Shown: positions 6,659-15,947 of the stretch, one piece after another
Layout of the letters: every line of letters begins with the position of its first letter
How positions within the stretch are numbered: position 1 is the stretch's first letter
Assembly: GCA_949293315.1 (NCBI GenBank)
Contig: CASFCH010000004.1
Span: 1 to 64,000, forward strand
Source: an uncultured Oscillospiraceae bacterium
GTDB taxonomy: Bacteria; Bacillota; Clostridia; Oscillospirales; Acutalibacteraceae
Length of the DNA stretch: 64,000 nt
Direction of reading: 5' to 3'
Position numbers and translations under genes: made by a program
The notes under the pieces: generated by a model
Databases searched by the model: none
The model's input: only the letters and a program-made list of their open reading frames with translations
Told to the model about the DNA's origin: nothing

Positions 6659-6697
6659 GCTGGCCCGGCGGCACGTTTTTTGTGCCGCCGGGCCAGC
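6659..6697. terminator. Bidirectional hairpin between converging genes
   Basis: A 16-base perfect stem (6659-6674 with 6682-6697) with a T-rich loop separates the lipoprotein gene from the convergent spoVAE gene. There is no strong T tract on either side. Confidence 0.65.
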
Positions 6698-6746
6698 TGC
6701 TCTTTCAGGTTGCGTGCTCCCAAATTTCAGCGGTGCGCTTTTCCGT

Positions 6747-7112
6747 CTATTTATCCTTCGGCTTTGTCACCCAGGAGACGATCAGGCCGCACAGCATGGC
6801 GGCGGTGATGCCCACGGCCCCGGCCGTGAGGGGGCCGGCGATCACGCCCAGAAGTCCCTTTTCCTGAATCGCCTCTTTCGTCCCCTGGGCGAGTACGTTG
6901 CCAAAGCCCGTCAGCGGCACGGTCGCCCCGGAGGAGGCGAACGCCACCAGCGGCTCATACAGCCCGATCCCGCCGAGGATCACGCCCAGTACGACGAATG
7001 TCACGAGGATCTTGGCCGGTGTGAGCTTGGTGCGGTCGATCAGCAGCTGGCCGATCAGGCAGATCAGCCCGCCGATCAGGAATGCCTTTAAAAATGTCAG
7101 TGCCATCTCCAT
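6747..7112 (-). CDS. spoVAE: Stage V sporulation protein AE family
   Basis: 121-residue, very hydrophobic protein with about four membrane spans (FLIGGLICLIGQLLIDRTKL, ILVTFVVLGVILGGIGLYEPL, then GFGNVLAQGTKEAIQEKGLLG and AAMLCGLIVSWVTKP). Sequence and length match SpoVAE/SpoVAEb, part of the SpoVA channel that moves dipicolinic acid across the forespore inner membrane. It stands alone here, without spoVAC or spoVAD beside it, which is common for extra copies. MEMALTF offers two starts; the GGGGGAAAACC leader sits before the first. Confidence 0.9.
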   Translation of the reverse strand: MEMALTFLKAFLIGGLICLIGQLLIDRTKLTPAKILVTFVVLGVILGGIGLYEPLVAFASSGATVPLTGFGNVLAQGTKEAIQEKGLLGVIAGPLTAGAVGITAAMLCGLIVSWVTKPKDK

Positions 7113-7178
7113 GGTTTTCCCCCTGTGAGGCGGCCGGAGGATTACGCGCCGGCCCGCGGATTTTACGGATTCTGTCTT

Positions 7179-7208
7179 TATTCTGTACCGGAAATTCCCT
7201 TTTATGCC
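7179..7208 (-). promoter_or_regulatory. Possible forespore (sigma-G type) promoter of spoVAE
   Basis: Minus-strand GGCATA (7203-7208), 17 bases, CAGAATA (7179-7185). Five of six and five of seven positions fit the sigma-G consensus. It lies about 67 bases before the start. Confidence 0.35.
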
Positions 7209-7234
7209 GTCCGCCTTGATACGCGATAAAATAT

Positions 7235-7263
7235 TTGCAATGCACCGGTCTGTATGGTAAAAT
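7235..7263 (+). promoter_or_regulatory. Sigma-A promoter of lepA
   Basis: TTGCAA (7235-7240), 17 bases, TAAAAT (7258-7263), 31 bases before the lepA ATG. Confidence 0.6.
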
Positions 7264-7294
7264 AGACGTTAGCTTATCCGGAAGAGGTGTTACG

Positions 7295-9109
7295 ATGCCC
7301 GTCCCCAGGGAACAAATCCGCAATTTTTCCATCATCGCCCATATCGATCACGGCAAGTCGACCCTCGCGGACCGGCTGCTGGAGCTGACGGACTGCGTCG
7401 CCAAGCGCGACATGACCCAGCAGATTCTGGACGATATGGATATTGAGCGCGAGCGCGGCATAACTATTAAATCGCACGCCGTCAAGCTCGACTACACGGC
7501 CGCGGACGGCAAGACCTATGAGCTCAATCTGATCGATACGCCCGGCCATGTGGACTTTAACTATGAGGTCTCGCGTTCCCTCGCCGCGTGCGAGGGGGCC
7601 GTGCTGATCATCGACGCCTCGCAGGGCGTGGAGGCGCAGACGCTCGCGAACACCTATCTGGCGCTCGACCACAATCTGGAGATCGTTCCGGTTATCAATA
7701 AGATCGACCTGCCCGCAGCGGACCCGGAACACGTCGCCCATGAGGTGGAGGATATCATCGGCATCCCCTGCATGGACGCCCCACGCGTCTCCGCCAAGAC
7801 GGGGGAGAACGTGGAGCAGGTGCTCGAGCGCATCGTCTCCGATATCCCCGCGCCGCAGGGCGATGAGACGGCGCCCCTGCGCGCGCTCGTGTTCGACTCC
7901 ATCTATGACAGCTACCGCGGCGTGATCGTCTACGTCCGCGTGATGGATGGGACCATCCGCGCCGGGGATACCATGCGCCTGATGGCCACGGGCGCGGAGT
8001 TTACCGTGGTGGAGGTCGGGTATATGCGCCCCACCAGCCTGGAGCCGTGCGAGCGGCTGGCGGCCGGGGAGGTCGGATATATCACCGCCTCCATCAAGAC
8101 GGTCGCGGACGCCCGCGTGGGCGATACGGTCACGCTTGCCTCCAACCCGGCTTCGGAGCCGCTGCCCGGCTACCGCAAGGTCAACCCCATGGTGTTCTGC
8201 GGCATCTATCCGGCCGACGGGGCGGACTATGAAAACCTGCGCGACGCGCTGGAAAAATTGCAGCTCAACGACGCCTCCCTCTCCTATGAGCCGGAGACGA
8301 GCGGCGCACTCGGCTTCGGGTTCCGCTGCGGCTTTCTGGGCCTGCTGCATCTGGAGATCATCCAGGAGCGGCTGGAGCGGGAGTATCATCTGGATCTGGT
8401 GACGACCGTCCCGAGCGTCGTCTATCACATCACCACCACCTCCGGCGAAATGCTCGAGATCGACAACCCCACCATGTACCCCGATCCGGGCAGGATCGCC
8501 GAATGCGAGGAGCCGGTGACCGAGGCGCATATCTACGCCCCGCCGGACTACGTGGGGGCGATTATGGACCTGTGTCAGGACCGCCGCGGCGTGTTCCGTG
8601 ATATGAAGTATCTCGCGCCGGACCGTGTGGATATCCACTATGAGCTGCCGCTCAATGAGATTATTTACGACTTTTTCGACGTGCTCAAGTCGCGCACGCG
8701 CGGCTATGCGTCGTTTGACTATGAGATCATCGGCTATCAGAAGAGCGCGCTCGTCAAGCTGGACGTGGTGCTCAACGGCGAGGTGATCGACGCGCTCTCC
8801 TTCATCATTCACGCGGATAAGGCCTATCCCCGCGCGCGTAAAATCGCCGAAAAGCTCAAGGACAATATCCCGCGCCAGATGTTCGAGATCCCCATCCAGA
8901 TCTGCATCGGCGGCAAGGTCATCGCGCGCGAGACGGTCAAGGCTATGCGCAAGGATGTGCTCGCCAAGTGCTACGGCGGCGACATCACGCGGAAAAAGAA
9001 GCTGCTCGAAAAGCAGAAGGAGGGCAAAAAGCGCATGCGCCGCTTCGGCAAGGTGGAAGTGCCGCAGGAGGCGTTCATGGCCGTGCTCAAGCTGGATGAC
9101 GATCAATAG
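7295..9109 (+). CDS. lepA: Elongation factor 4 (LepA), back-translocating GTPase
   Basis: 604 residues, full length. It has G1 AHIDHGKST near the N-terminus, G2/G3 with RGITIKSH and DTPGHVDF, G4 NKIDLP, then the LepA-specific domains ([40 protein letters not shown]) and the C-terminal [16 protein letters not shown]...[13 protein letters not shown]. The ATG at 7295 follows GAAGAGGTG. It is directly followed by alr, 13 bases later, suggesting co-transcription. Confidence 0.97.
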   Translation: MPVPREQIRNFSIIAHIDHGKSTLADRLLELTDCVAKRDMTQQILDDMDIERERGITIKSHAVKLDYTAADGKTYELNLIDTPGHVDFNYEVSRSLAACEGAVLIIDASQGVEAQTLANTYLALDHNLEIVPVINKIDLPAADPEHVAHEVEDIIGIPCMDAPRVSAKTGENVEQVLERIVSDIPAPQGDETAPLRALVFDSIYDSYRGVIVYVRVMDGTIRAGDTMRLMATGAEFTVVEVGYMRPTSLEPCERLAAGEVGYITASIKTVADARVGDTVTLASNPASEPLPGYRKVNPMVFCGIYPADGADYENLRDALEKLQLNDASLSYEPETSGALGFGFRCGFLGLLHLEIIQERLEREYHLDLVTTVPSVVYHITTTSGEMLEIDNPTMYPDPGRIAECEEPVTEAHIYAPPDYVGAIMDLCQDRRGVFRDMKYLAPDRVDIHYELPLNEIIYDFFDVLKSRTRGYASFDYEIIGYQKSALVKLDVVLNGEVIDALSFIIHADKAYPRARKIAEKLKDNIPRQMFEIPIQICIGGKVIARETVKAMRKDVLAKCYGGDITRKKKLLEKQKEGKKRMRRFGKVEVPQEAFMAVLKLDDDQ

Positions 9110-9122
9110 CAGAGGTAATGGT

Positions 9123-10310
9123 ATGGAAGAATTTTTAAAGCGGACGTGGATTCAGGTGGATCTCGACGCGCTGAAAGAGAATTATAACGCCATCCGGGAG
9201 CGGGTGACCCCCGCCGCGCAGATCATCGGCATCGTCAAGGCGGACGCCTACGGCCACGGCGCGGTGCATGTGGCGCGCGAGCTCAGCGAGGCCGGCTGCC
9301 GTTCCTTCGCGGTCTCCAATCTGGAGGAGGCGCTCCAGCTGCGCCGCGCCGGGATCGAGGGGATGATCCTGATCCTCGGATATACCCCGCCGGAGATGGC
9401 GGAGGCGCTGGCCGTCAACGATATTACGCAGGCCGTCTTTGACCGCGGGTACGGCGGGCGTCTGGCCGCCTGCGCGCGGGAGAGCGGCGTGATCGTCAAC
9501 GTCCACATCAAGGTGGACACCGGCATGACCCGTATCGGCTTCCGCTATCAGGACAGCGAGGAGGACCGCGCCAGCGTGGACGAGATCGCGCTCGTCTGCC
9601 GGATGGAGGGCCTGTTTGCGCAGGGGATCTTCACCCACTTTGCCTCCGCGGACGAGGGGGCGGACGGGGAGGTCTACACCCGGCTGCAGTTCGACCTGTT
9701 CCTCGATATGATCGCGCGGCTCGCGCAGCGCGGCGTCACGTTTGAGATGCGCCACTGCTGCAATTCCGCCGCCACGCTCTGTTATCCGGAGATGCAGCTC
9801 GACGGCGTGCGGCCCGGCATCATCCTGTACGGCCTGTATCCGTCGGATGCGGTGCGCGGCACCTGCCCGCTGCGCCCGGTGATGGAGCTGAAAACGGTCG
9901 TCTCCATGGTCAAGGATGTGCCCGCCGGCAGCAAGATCAGCTACGGCCGTACCTTTACAGCGGAGCGGGAGATGCGGGTCGCCACAGTGCCCGTCGGCTA
10001 TGCGGACGGCTATCCGCGCGCCCTGTCCGGCAGGGCGTATATGCTCATCAACGGGCAAAAGGCGCCCGTCGTCGGCCGTATCTGCATGGATCAGACCATG
10101 CTCGACGTCACGGAGATCTGCGGCGTTGAGGAGGGGATGGAGGTCACGGCCTTTGGCACGGACCACGGGGCGAGCGTCACGGTGGACGATCTGGCCCGGA
10201 TGTGCGGCGTGATCAATTATGAGATCATCTGCGGCATCAGCAAGCGTGTGCCGCAGGTCTACCTGAAGGACGGCAGGTTCTACGATATGGTGGATTATAT
10301 TACAAAGTAA
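9123..10310 (+). CDS. alr: Alanine racemase
   Basis: 395-residue PLP enzyme interconverting L- and D-alanine for peptidoglycan. The PLP lysine is K39 in IIGIVKADAYGHG and the second catalytic base is Y274 in KISYGRTF. The TIM-barrel and C-terminal beta domains (ICMDQTMLDVT, GVINYEIICGISKRVPQVY) are complete. It starts 13 bases after lepA and ends at a strong terminator. Confidence 0.97.
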   Translation: MEEFLKRTWIQVDLDALKENYNAIRERVTPAAQIIGIVKADAYGHGAVHVARELSEAGCRSFAVSNLEEALQLRRAGIEGMILILGYTPPEMAEALAVNDITQAVFDRGYGGRLAACARESGVIVNVHIKVDTGMTRIGFRYQDSEEDRASVDEIALVCRMEGLFAQGIFTHFASADEGADGEVYTRLQFDLFLDMIARLAQRGVTFEMRHCCNSAATLCYPEMQLDGVRPGIILYGLYPSDAVRGTCPLRPVMELKTVVSMVKDVPAGSKISYGRTFTAEREMRVATVPVGYADGYPRALSGRAYMLINGQKAPVVGRICMDQTMLDVTEICGVEEGMEVTAFGTDHGASVTVDDLARMCGVINYEIICGISKRVPQVYLKDGRFYDMVDYITK

Positions 10311-10325
10311 AGCGTATCATATTGG

Positions 10326-10358
10326 AGCGCCCCCGGCCGATCATCGGCCGGGGGCGCT
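10326..10358. terminator. Strong terminator between convergent alr and the HAD gene
   Basis: A 16-base GC-rich dyad, AGCGCCCCCGGCCGAT and its complement around one central C, followed by a T-containing run. It can serve both strands. Confidence 0.8.
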
Positions 10359-10361
10359 GAT

Positions 10362-11030
10362 TTATTGCTTTTCACTTTCGGCCTGATGCTCCAGGTAATC
10401 CCGTACGGCATCCAGATCCGGCAGGATTGCCAGCACGCGGCCTCTGATTTCCTCGTCCGGCTGCCACAGATCCGGCACCATGATGGTTCGGCATCCGGCG
10501 GCGGAGGCGGCAAGCAGTCCGTTGCGGGAATCCTCCAGCGCGTAGCAGTGCGCGGGTTCCATTTTCAGTAAAGCGCAGGCGTGCAGATAGATCTCCGGAT
10601 CGGGTTTTGATTTTTTGACACAGTCCCCACCCACGATCTGATCAAAAAATCCGGTCAGCTCCGTCTCTTTTAAATGCTTCAGGATTTGATCGCGCGGGGT
10701 GGAGGAGGCGACCGCCGTGCGGAAGCCGCGCTCTTTCAGATAATCCAACAGATGATAGAGCCCCTTTTTGACGGGCAGGGAATGGGTACGGTAGTATTGA
10801 TCAAAGAATTCCTTTGTATATCCCTCGATCTCCTCCTGATGATAGCGCGCGCCGAATTCCCTGCGCCAGATGGCCCGCCCCGTCTCCCGGTTGGTGCCGA
10901 GCGTCTTCATGACCATGTATCCGGTCCTGCCAAGGCCCGCCTTTTCCCCGGCGTAATCCCACGCCTGACAATAGAGGCGTTCCGTATCGAACATCAGCCC
11001 GTCCATATCAAAAATAACTGCGTGTGCCAT
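10362..11030 (-). CDS. HAD-superfamily phosphatase / beta-phosphoglucomutase-like
   Basis: 222 residues. Motif I is VIFDMDGLMFDTERL, motif II VASSTPR, motif III KKSKPDPEIYLHA and motif IV ALEDSRNGLLAA, the HAD IA subfamily that holds beta-phosphoglucomutase and sugar-phosphate phosphatases. The substrate is unknown. The ATG at 11030 is preceded by GGAG at eight bases; an in-frame ATG at 11045 overlaps this site. It is convergent with alr. Confidence 0.88.
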   Translation of the reverse strand: MAHAVIFDMDGLMFDTERLYCQAWDYAGEKAGLGRTGYMVMKTLGTNRETGRAIWRREFGARYHQEEIEGYTKEFFDQYYRTHSLPVKKGLYHLLDYLKERGFRTAVASSTPRDQILKHLKETELTGFFDQIVGGDCVKKSKPDPEIYLHACALLKMEPAHCYALEDSRNGLLAASAAGCRTIMVPDLWQPDEEIRGRVLAILPDLDAVRDYLEHQAESEKQ

Positions 11031-11105
11031 ATGATTTTTCTCCATTTTACAAAACTTTTTTGTCCCGGAGGGGGAAGCTCCGCCATGTTGTTTTATAACC
11101 GGATG

Positions 11106-11137
11106 AAAAAACACCGCAAGCAAAATTTGCTTGCGGC
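11106..11137 (-). terminator. Terminator of the tRNA operon
   Basis: Read on the minus strand: stem CCGCAAGCAAA/TTTGCTTGCGG followed by TGTTTTTT, just after tRNA-Thr. Confidence 0.8.
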
Positions 11138-11141
11138 GTCC

Positions 11142-11217
11142 TGGAGCTGCTAACCAGATTCGAACTGGTGACCTCGTCCTTACCAAGGACGTGCTCTGCC
11201 TACTGAGCCATAGCAGC
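11142..11217 (-). tRNA. tRNA-Thr (anticodon GGT)
   Basis: Acceptor GCTGCTA/TAGCAGC, anticodon stem CGTCC/GGACG with loop TTGGTAA, T-arm CCAGTTCGAATCTGG, and encoded CCA. Last gene of a four-tRNA minus-strand operon. Confidence 0.95.
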
Positions 11218-11220
11218 ATA

Positions 11221-11297
11221 TGGCGACCCGGAACGGGATCGAACCGTCGACCTCTAGCGTGACAGGCTAGCGTTCTAACCAGCTGAACTACCGGGCC
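11221..11297 (-). tRNA. tRNA-Asp (anticodon GTC)
   Basis: Acceptor GGCCCGG/CCGGGTC, anticodon loop CTGTCAC on stem CTAGC/GCTAG, T-arm ACGGTTCGATCCCGT, and encoded CCA. Confidence 0.95.
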
Positions 11298-11301
11298 ATG
11301 G

Positions 11302-11377
11302 TGGCAGGGGCAGAAGGACTTGAACCCTCGGCACGTGGTTTTGGAGACCACTGCTCTACCAACTGAGCTATACCCCT
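11302..11377 (-). tRNA. tRNA-Trp (anticodon CCA)
   Basis: Acceptor AGGGGTA/TGCCCCT, anticodon loop CTCCAAA within GTGGT/ACCAC, T-arm GAGGGTTCAAGTCCTTC, and encoded CCA. Confidence 0.95.
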
Positions 11378-11388
11378 ATGTAAAAAAT

Positions 11389-11465
11389 TGGTGGGCCATC
11401 AGGGACTTGAACCCCGGACCGACCGGTTATGAGCCGGTTGCTCTAACCAACTGAGCTAATGGCCC
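11389..11465 (-). tRNA. tRNA with CAT anticodon (Met or lysidine-modified Ile2)
   Basis: Acceptor GGGCCAT/ATGGCCC, anticodon stem ACCGG/CCGGT with loop CTCATAA, T-arm CGGGGTTCAAGTCCCTG, and encoded CCA. It is not the initiator type. The GGCTCATAACC anticodon arm resembles Bacillus Ile2, so either identity is possible. Confidence 0.9.
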
Positions 11466-11486
11466 ATGCAACGGAATGCGAACATT

Positions 11487-11515
11487 ATTCTATCAGTTTA
11501 TCGCGGTTTTGTCAA
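11487..11515 (-). promoter_or_regulatory. Promoter of the tRNA operon
   Basis: Minus-strand TTGACA (11510-11515), 17 bases, TAGAAT (11487-11492), 22 bases before the first tRNA. Confidence 0.75.
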
Positions 11516-11608
11516 TATGGAAAATGGATTTTTGAAAAAATGTTTCGGTTTTTCTCCGCCGTTTCGAACATAATAAAACGGATGAATCGACATTTGGGCG
11601 GTGATGGA

Positions 11609-13216
11609 ATGTATAAGCGTGTTGTCGCGCTGTTCTCCGTTTTTGCACTGGCATTCGGGCTGCTGTCCATGCGCGTGCTGCAAATTCAAAACAGCGCATG
11701 GGCGGCGGCAGCGGTGTCCAACAGCACCGTATCCGTGTGGAACGAGCGGGGGCGCGGCGTGATCTACGACTGCAAAATGCGTCCGATCACCTATCGGGAC
11801 AGCCGTATGATCGCCGCCGTCAAGCCGACACAGGAGGCGCTGAAGGCGATGGAACAGGTTCTCTCCGGAGAGGAGCTCAAGCATCTCTACGAGCAGCTCT
11901 CCGGCGGAAAGCCGGCGGCGATCCTGCTCGACAGCGTACCGGACGGGAACGGAGACGTGACGGCGGTGACATATCCGATGCGCTATTCCGAGTCGGGATT
12001 TGCCTGCCACATCATCGGTTATACGGGCAGCGACAGCGGCCAGGGGGAGAGCGGCCTTGAAAAGGCATATGACGACTGGCTGAGCCGATTTGAGGGGGAA
12101 CTGCGGATCACGTATGCGGTGGATGCCAACGGCCGCCTGCTCGCCGGGAGTGAGGCGGAGGTCACCGATACGCTGGGGGAGATCCGCGGCGGCGTCCGCC
12201 TGACGGTGGATCGGGACATTCAGCAGATCGTCGAGCAGGCGATGGACAGCGGCGGGATCGACCGGGGCGCCGTTATCGTGCTGGAGGCGGGCAGCGGGAA
12301 GATCCGCGCCATGGCCAGCCGACCGGCCTACGACGCCAATCGCATCGGGGATTACTTGAATTCTCCGGATGCCCCGCTGATCAACCGCGCCCTGCACCCG
12401 TACGCGGTCGGCTCCGTTTTCAAGCCGGTGATCGTGGCGGCAGCTCTGGCCGCAGGGATTGATCCAAACTTTACGTACACCTGCACGGGCAGTATTCAGG
12501 TGGGGGATACGGTCTTTCACTGCCATGAGGAGAGCGGCCATGGGACGATCACAATGGATACGGCCGTAGCGCAGTCGTGCAATACGTATTTTATTGCACT
12601 CGGCCAGACAGCCGGCGTGCCGGCCGTGCTTTCCATGGCGGAGCGCTTGGGATTCGGCGCGGAAAACGAGATCACATCGGGCATCGTCGGGGACGCGGGG
12701 ACACTCCCGTCCGAGGCGGAGCTCTCCAATCCGGCGGCGCTCGCCAACTTTTCCTTCGGTCAGGGGAGCCTGACGGCCACGCCGCTTCAGATCGCCGCCA
12801 TGTATAATACCCTCGCCTCCGGCGGGCAGTATTACGAGCCCTATCTGGTGGAGGCGCAGATCAATGCGGACGGCTCCGAGGCGCAGGCGTGGGATCCGCC
12901 GGCGCCGCTCAACGCCGTGAACCGCACCGACGTTCTGCGGATCGGGTCTTTTCTGGAAAAGACGGTGCGCGAGGGGTCGGGCTCTGCGGCTTCAAGTGCG
13001 CAATTCACCGCCGCCGGAAAGACGGCCACCGCCCAGACGGGCCAATACGTCGACGGCGTGGAAAAGAATCAGTCCTGGTTTGCGGGCTTTTTTCCGGCGG
13101 AGGAGCCGCAGTACACGGTTGTGATCCTGAAGGAGGACGGCGTCTCCGGCGGCATTGACTGCGCCCCCGTCTTCAAGGCGATCTCGGAGGGAATCATGGC
13201 GCTCTGTCAGAATTGA
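11609..13216 (+). CDS. Penicillin-binding transpeptidase (FtsI/PBP2-like class B)
   Basis: 535 residues: an N-terminal membrane anchor at about 7-24, a PBP-dimer-like region, and a transpeptidase domain from about 215. Active-site Ser269 lies in GSVFKP (SxxK with K272) and the second motif is S323-C-N325. The third motif reads GKTATAQTG, that is KTA rather than the usual KTG. There are no PASTA repeats. The product cross-links peptidoglycan outside the membrane; the division, elongation or sporulation role is not clear. The ATG at 11609 follows GGGCGGTG; in-frame ATG 11582 is possible. The gene diverges from the tRNA operon, and its stop codon lies inside the -35 of the alaS promoter. Confidence 0.9.
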   Translation: MYKRVVALFSVFALAFGLLSMRVLQIQNSAWAAAAVSNSTVSVWNERGRGVIYDCKMRPITYRDSRMIAAVKPTQEALKAMEQVLSGEELKHLYEQLSGGKPAAILLDSVPDGNGDVTAVTYPMRYSESGFACHIIGYTGSDSGQGESGLEKAYDDWLSRFEGELRITYAVDANGRLLAGSEAEVTDTLGEIRGGVRLTVDRDIQQIVEQAMDSGGIDRGAVIVLEAGSGKIRAMASRPAYDANRIGDYLNSPDAPLINRALHPYAVGSVFKPVIVAAALAAGIDPNFTYTCTGSIQVGDTVFHCHEESGHGTITMDTAVAQSCNTYFIALGQTAGVPAVLSMAERLGFGAENEITSGIVGDAGTLPSEAELSNPAALANFSFGQGSLTATPLQIAAMYNTLASGGQYYEPYLVEAQINADGSEAQAWDPPAPLNAVNRTDVLRIGSFLEKTVREGSGSAASSAQFTAAGKTATAQTGQYVDGVEKNQSWFAGFFPAEEPQYTVVILKEDGVSGGIDCAPVFKAISEGIMALCQN

Positions 13217-13242
13217 CAAACGCGGCCTGATAGGTATATAAT
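13213..13242 (+). promoter_or_regulatory. Consensus sigma-A promoter of alaS
   Basis: TTGACA (13213-13218), 18 bases, TATAAT (13237-13242). The PBP stop TGA is embedded in the -35. Confidence 0.8.
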
Positions 13243-13266
13243 AAACTGGAATTATCCAGGGCTTTG

Positions 13267-13291
13267 AGCGTCCTATCCGGGCGCTTTTTTA
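13267..13291 (+). terminator. Terminator/attenuator between the alaS promoter and alaS
   Basis: AGCGTCC / GGGCGCT stem with a short loop, then TTTTTTATT. It lies downstream of the perfect promoter but upstream of the alaS start, so alaS transcripts must pass it. A small hairpin CTGGA-ATTA-TCCAG precedes it. There is no T-box sequence. Confidence 0.65.
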
Positions 13292-13313
13292 TTGGACATT
13301 GGGAGTGGAAAAC

Positions 13314-15944
13314 ATGCAATCAACAGGCCTGAACGAACTTCGCGAAAAATATCTCAGCTTTTATGAGAGCAAGGGGCATCTGCGGCTGCCGAGCTTCTCT
13401 CTGATCCCGAACGGGGATAAGAGCCTGCTGCTCATCAACTCCGGCATGGCGCCGATGAAAAAGTATTTCACCGGCGAGGTCGAGCCGCCGCGCCGCCGCG
13501 TGACCACGTGCCAGAAGTGCATCCGTACGCCGGATATTGAAAACGTCGGCCACACGGCCCGCCACGGCACCTTTTTTGAGATGCTGGGCAATTTCTCCTT
13601 TGGCGATTATTTTAAGAATGAAGCCATCACCTGGGCGTGGGAGTTCAGCACGCAGGTCATCGGTCTGGATCCCACACGGATCTATGTGACGATCTATGAG
13701 GAGGACGACGAGGCCTACGACATCTGGACGAAGAAGACGGGGATTGATCCTTCCCATATTGTTCGCAAGGACAAGTCTGAGAACTTCTGGGAGCACGGCT
13801 CCGGTCCCTGCGGCCCCTGCTCGGAGCTCCACTATGACCGCGGCGAATCGTATGGCTGCGGCAAGCCGGACTGCGGCCCCGGCTGCGAGTGCGACCGGTA
13901 TGTAGAGTACTGGAATCTTGTATTTACACAGTTTGACAACGATGGCAGCGGCAACTATACCCGGCTCGATCACCCGAATATTGATACCGGCATGGGTCTG
14001 GAACGTCTGGCCTGCATCGTACAGGATGTGGACAACATTTTTGAGGTGGATACCGTGCGCCATATTCTGGACAAGGTGTGTGAAATCACGGGCAGTGAGT
14101 ACGGTGCGGATCCAAAGACGGATGTCTCCATCCGCGTGATTACCGATCACATCCGATCTGCCACCATGATGATCGGGGACGGCGTATTTGTCTCCAACGA
14201 GGGGCGCGGGTACGTCCTGCGCCGCCTGCTCCGCCGCGCCGCCCGTCACGGTAAACTCCTTGGGATGGATCATCCGTTCCTCTATGAGCTGTGCCGGACC
14301 GTGATCGATATCAACAGGGAGGCCTATCCGAATCTGGCCGAAAAGGCGGATATGATCGAGAAGATGATCCGCGTGGAGGAGGAGGGCTTCCTGCGCACGA
14401 TCGACGCCGGGATGCAGATGCTCTCCGATATGATTGCGGACGGTTCCATCTCGGGTGAAAAGGCGTTCATGCTCTATGATACATTCGGCTTCCCCTTTGA
14501 CCTGACCAAGGAGATCCTCGCGGAGAAGGGGATTGAGATCGATGAATCCGGCTTTAACCGCATGATGGAGGAGCAGAAGGTCCGCGCCCGTTCCGCCCGC
14601 AAGGACATGGACAGGGAGGCTTGGAAGAACAACGCCTCTGTTTCCGCAGGCGGTAAAACGGAATTCACTGGCTATGAGACTATGGCGGATGACTCCAATA
14701 TTACGCTGATCCTCGCCGGTGAGGAGATTCTGGACAGCGCATCCGCCGGTCAGCAATGTGCGATCGTGCTGGCGCGCACCCCGTTCTATGCGGAAAGCGG
14801 CGGGCAGGCCGCCGATTCCGGCGTGATCACCTGTGGGGAGAGCGTGTTCCGCGTCTCCTCCGTGAGCAAGACGTCCGCAGGGACGTTCCTGCACCACGGT
14901 ACGGTGGAACAGGGCTCTTTTAAGGTGGGAGACAACGTCCATGCGGAGATCAACCGCGAACAGCGTCTGGCTACGCGGCGGAACCACACCTCCGCCCACC
15001 TGCTTCAGGCTGCGCTTCGTCAGGTGCTCGGCACCCATGTGGAGCAGGCCGGTCAGCTTGTCAATGCACAGGAGATGCGCTTTGACTTCACGCACTACGA
15101 GGCGCTGACGACCGCGGAACTGGAAAAAATCGAAGATCAGATCAATGAGATCATTCTCAGCGCACAGCCGGTAGACAGCCGTGAGATGATGATCGACGAG
15201 GCAAAGAAGCTCGGCGCGATGGCGCTCTTTGGCGAAAAGTACGGTGATATTGTCCGTGTCGTTTCGGTAGGGGATTTCTCTATTGAGCTGTGCGGCGGTA
15301 CACATGTCCGGAACACCGGGGAGATCGGCCTGTTTAAGATCGTGTCCGAGACGTCTGTTGCGTCAGGGGTACGCCGGATTACGGCTGTGACCGGTACGGG
15401 CGCGCTCGCCTATGTGCGCGAAAACCTCGCCCAGATGCAGGCATGCGCCGCCATGTTAAAAGCCTCTAATACCCGGGAGCTGACCGCACGGGCCGGCCAG
15501 GTGATGGCGGAGGATAAGGAAAACCGCCGGAAGATTGAATCACTCACCGCGGAGCTCTCCGCGATGAAGGCGGCGGCCGTGCTCGGGAACGCCAGGGATG
15601 TCTGCGGGCTGGAGCTTGTCGCCAGTGCCGTGGAGGGCGCCAATGCGGGTGAGCTGCGCGCCATGGGCGATGAGGCCAAGGCCAAGAGCGATAAGATTGT
15701 TGCGGTGTTTGCCGGAGTCAACCGCGAGAAAGGCACTGTAAACTTTGCCGCCTGCTGCGGCGCACAGGCGGTCAAAATGGGCGCGCACGCGGGCAAGCTG
15801 GTCAAGGCGATTGCCGCCATCGCGGGCGGATCCGGCGGCGGTAAGCCGGACAGCGCCATGGCCGGCGGCAAGGATGTTTCCAAGGTTTCCGAGGCGCTCG
15901 ATGCCGCTGAGGGAATTTTAAAATCCATGATAGAGGAGCAATGA
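13314..15944 (+). CDS. alaS: Alanyl-tRNA synthetase
   Basis: 876 residues, normal length. Class II aminoacylation core with the N-terminus TGLNELREKYLSFYESKGH, RVTTCQKCIRTPDIENVG and the GMGLERLACI motif; the editing domain has HTSAHLLQAALRQVLG and the zinc-ligand CGGTHVRNTGEIG; the C-Ala region ends GGSGGGKPDSAMAGGK. GGGAGTGG lies seven bases before the ATG. It is followed after three bases by the HIT gene. Expression may be attenuated by the leader hairpin. Confidence 0.97.
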   Translation: MQSTGLNELREKYLSFYESKGHLRLPSFSLIPNGDKSLLLINSGMAPMKKYFTGEVEPPRRRVTTCQKCIRTPDIENVGHTARHGTFFEMLGNFSFGDYFKNEAITWAWEFSTQVIGLDPTRIYVTIYEEDDEAYDIWTKKTGIDPSHIVRKDKSENFWEHGSGPCGPCSELHYDRGESYGCGKPDCGPGCECDRYVEYWNLVFTQFDNDGSGNYTRLDHPNIDTGMGLERLACIVQDVDNIFEVDTVRHILDKVCEITGSEYGADPKTDVSIRVITDHIRSATMMIGDGVFVSNEGRGYVLRRLLRRAARHGKLLGMDHPFLYELCRTVIDINREAYPNLAEKADMIEKMIRVEEEGFLRTIDAGMQMLSDMIADGSISGEKAFMLYDTFGFPFDLTKEILAEKGIEIDESGFNRMMEEQKVRARSARKDMDREAWKNNASVSAGGKTEFTGYETMADDSNITLILAGEEILDSASAGQQCAIVLARTPFYAESGGQAADSGVITCGESVFRVSSVSKTSAGTFLHHGTVEQGSFKVGDNVHAEINREQRLATRRNHTSAHLLQAALRQVLGTHVEQAGQLVNAQEMRFDFTHYEALTTAELEKIEDQINEIILSAQPVDSREMMIDEAKKLGAMALFGEKYGDIVRVVSVGDFSIELCGGTHVRNTGEIGLFKIVSETSVASGVRRITAVTGTGALAYVRENLAQMQACAAMLKASNTRELTARAGQVMAEDKENRRKIESLTAELSAMKAAAVLGNARDVCGLELVASAVEGANAGELRAMGDEAKAKSDKIVAVFAGVNREKGTVNFAACCGAQAVKMGAHAGKLVKAIAAIAGGSGGGKPDSAMAGGKDVSKVSEALDAAEGILKSMIEEQ

Positions 15945-15947
15945 GAG

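Noticed and set aside
7274..9106. Long minus-strand frame across lepA
   Set aside because: Shadow of the GC-rich lepA gene; the plus-strand product is a complete known protein.
11389..11465. Calling the CAT tRNA an initiator tRNA
   Set aside because: It lacks the GGG/CCC anticodon-stem pairs of initiators and has a paired first acceptor base.
13243..13313. alaS leader as a T-box
   Set aside because: It is only about 70 bases long and has no specifier loop or AGGGTGG-type sequence.
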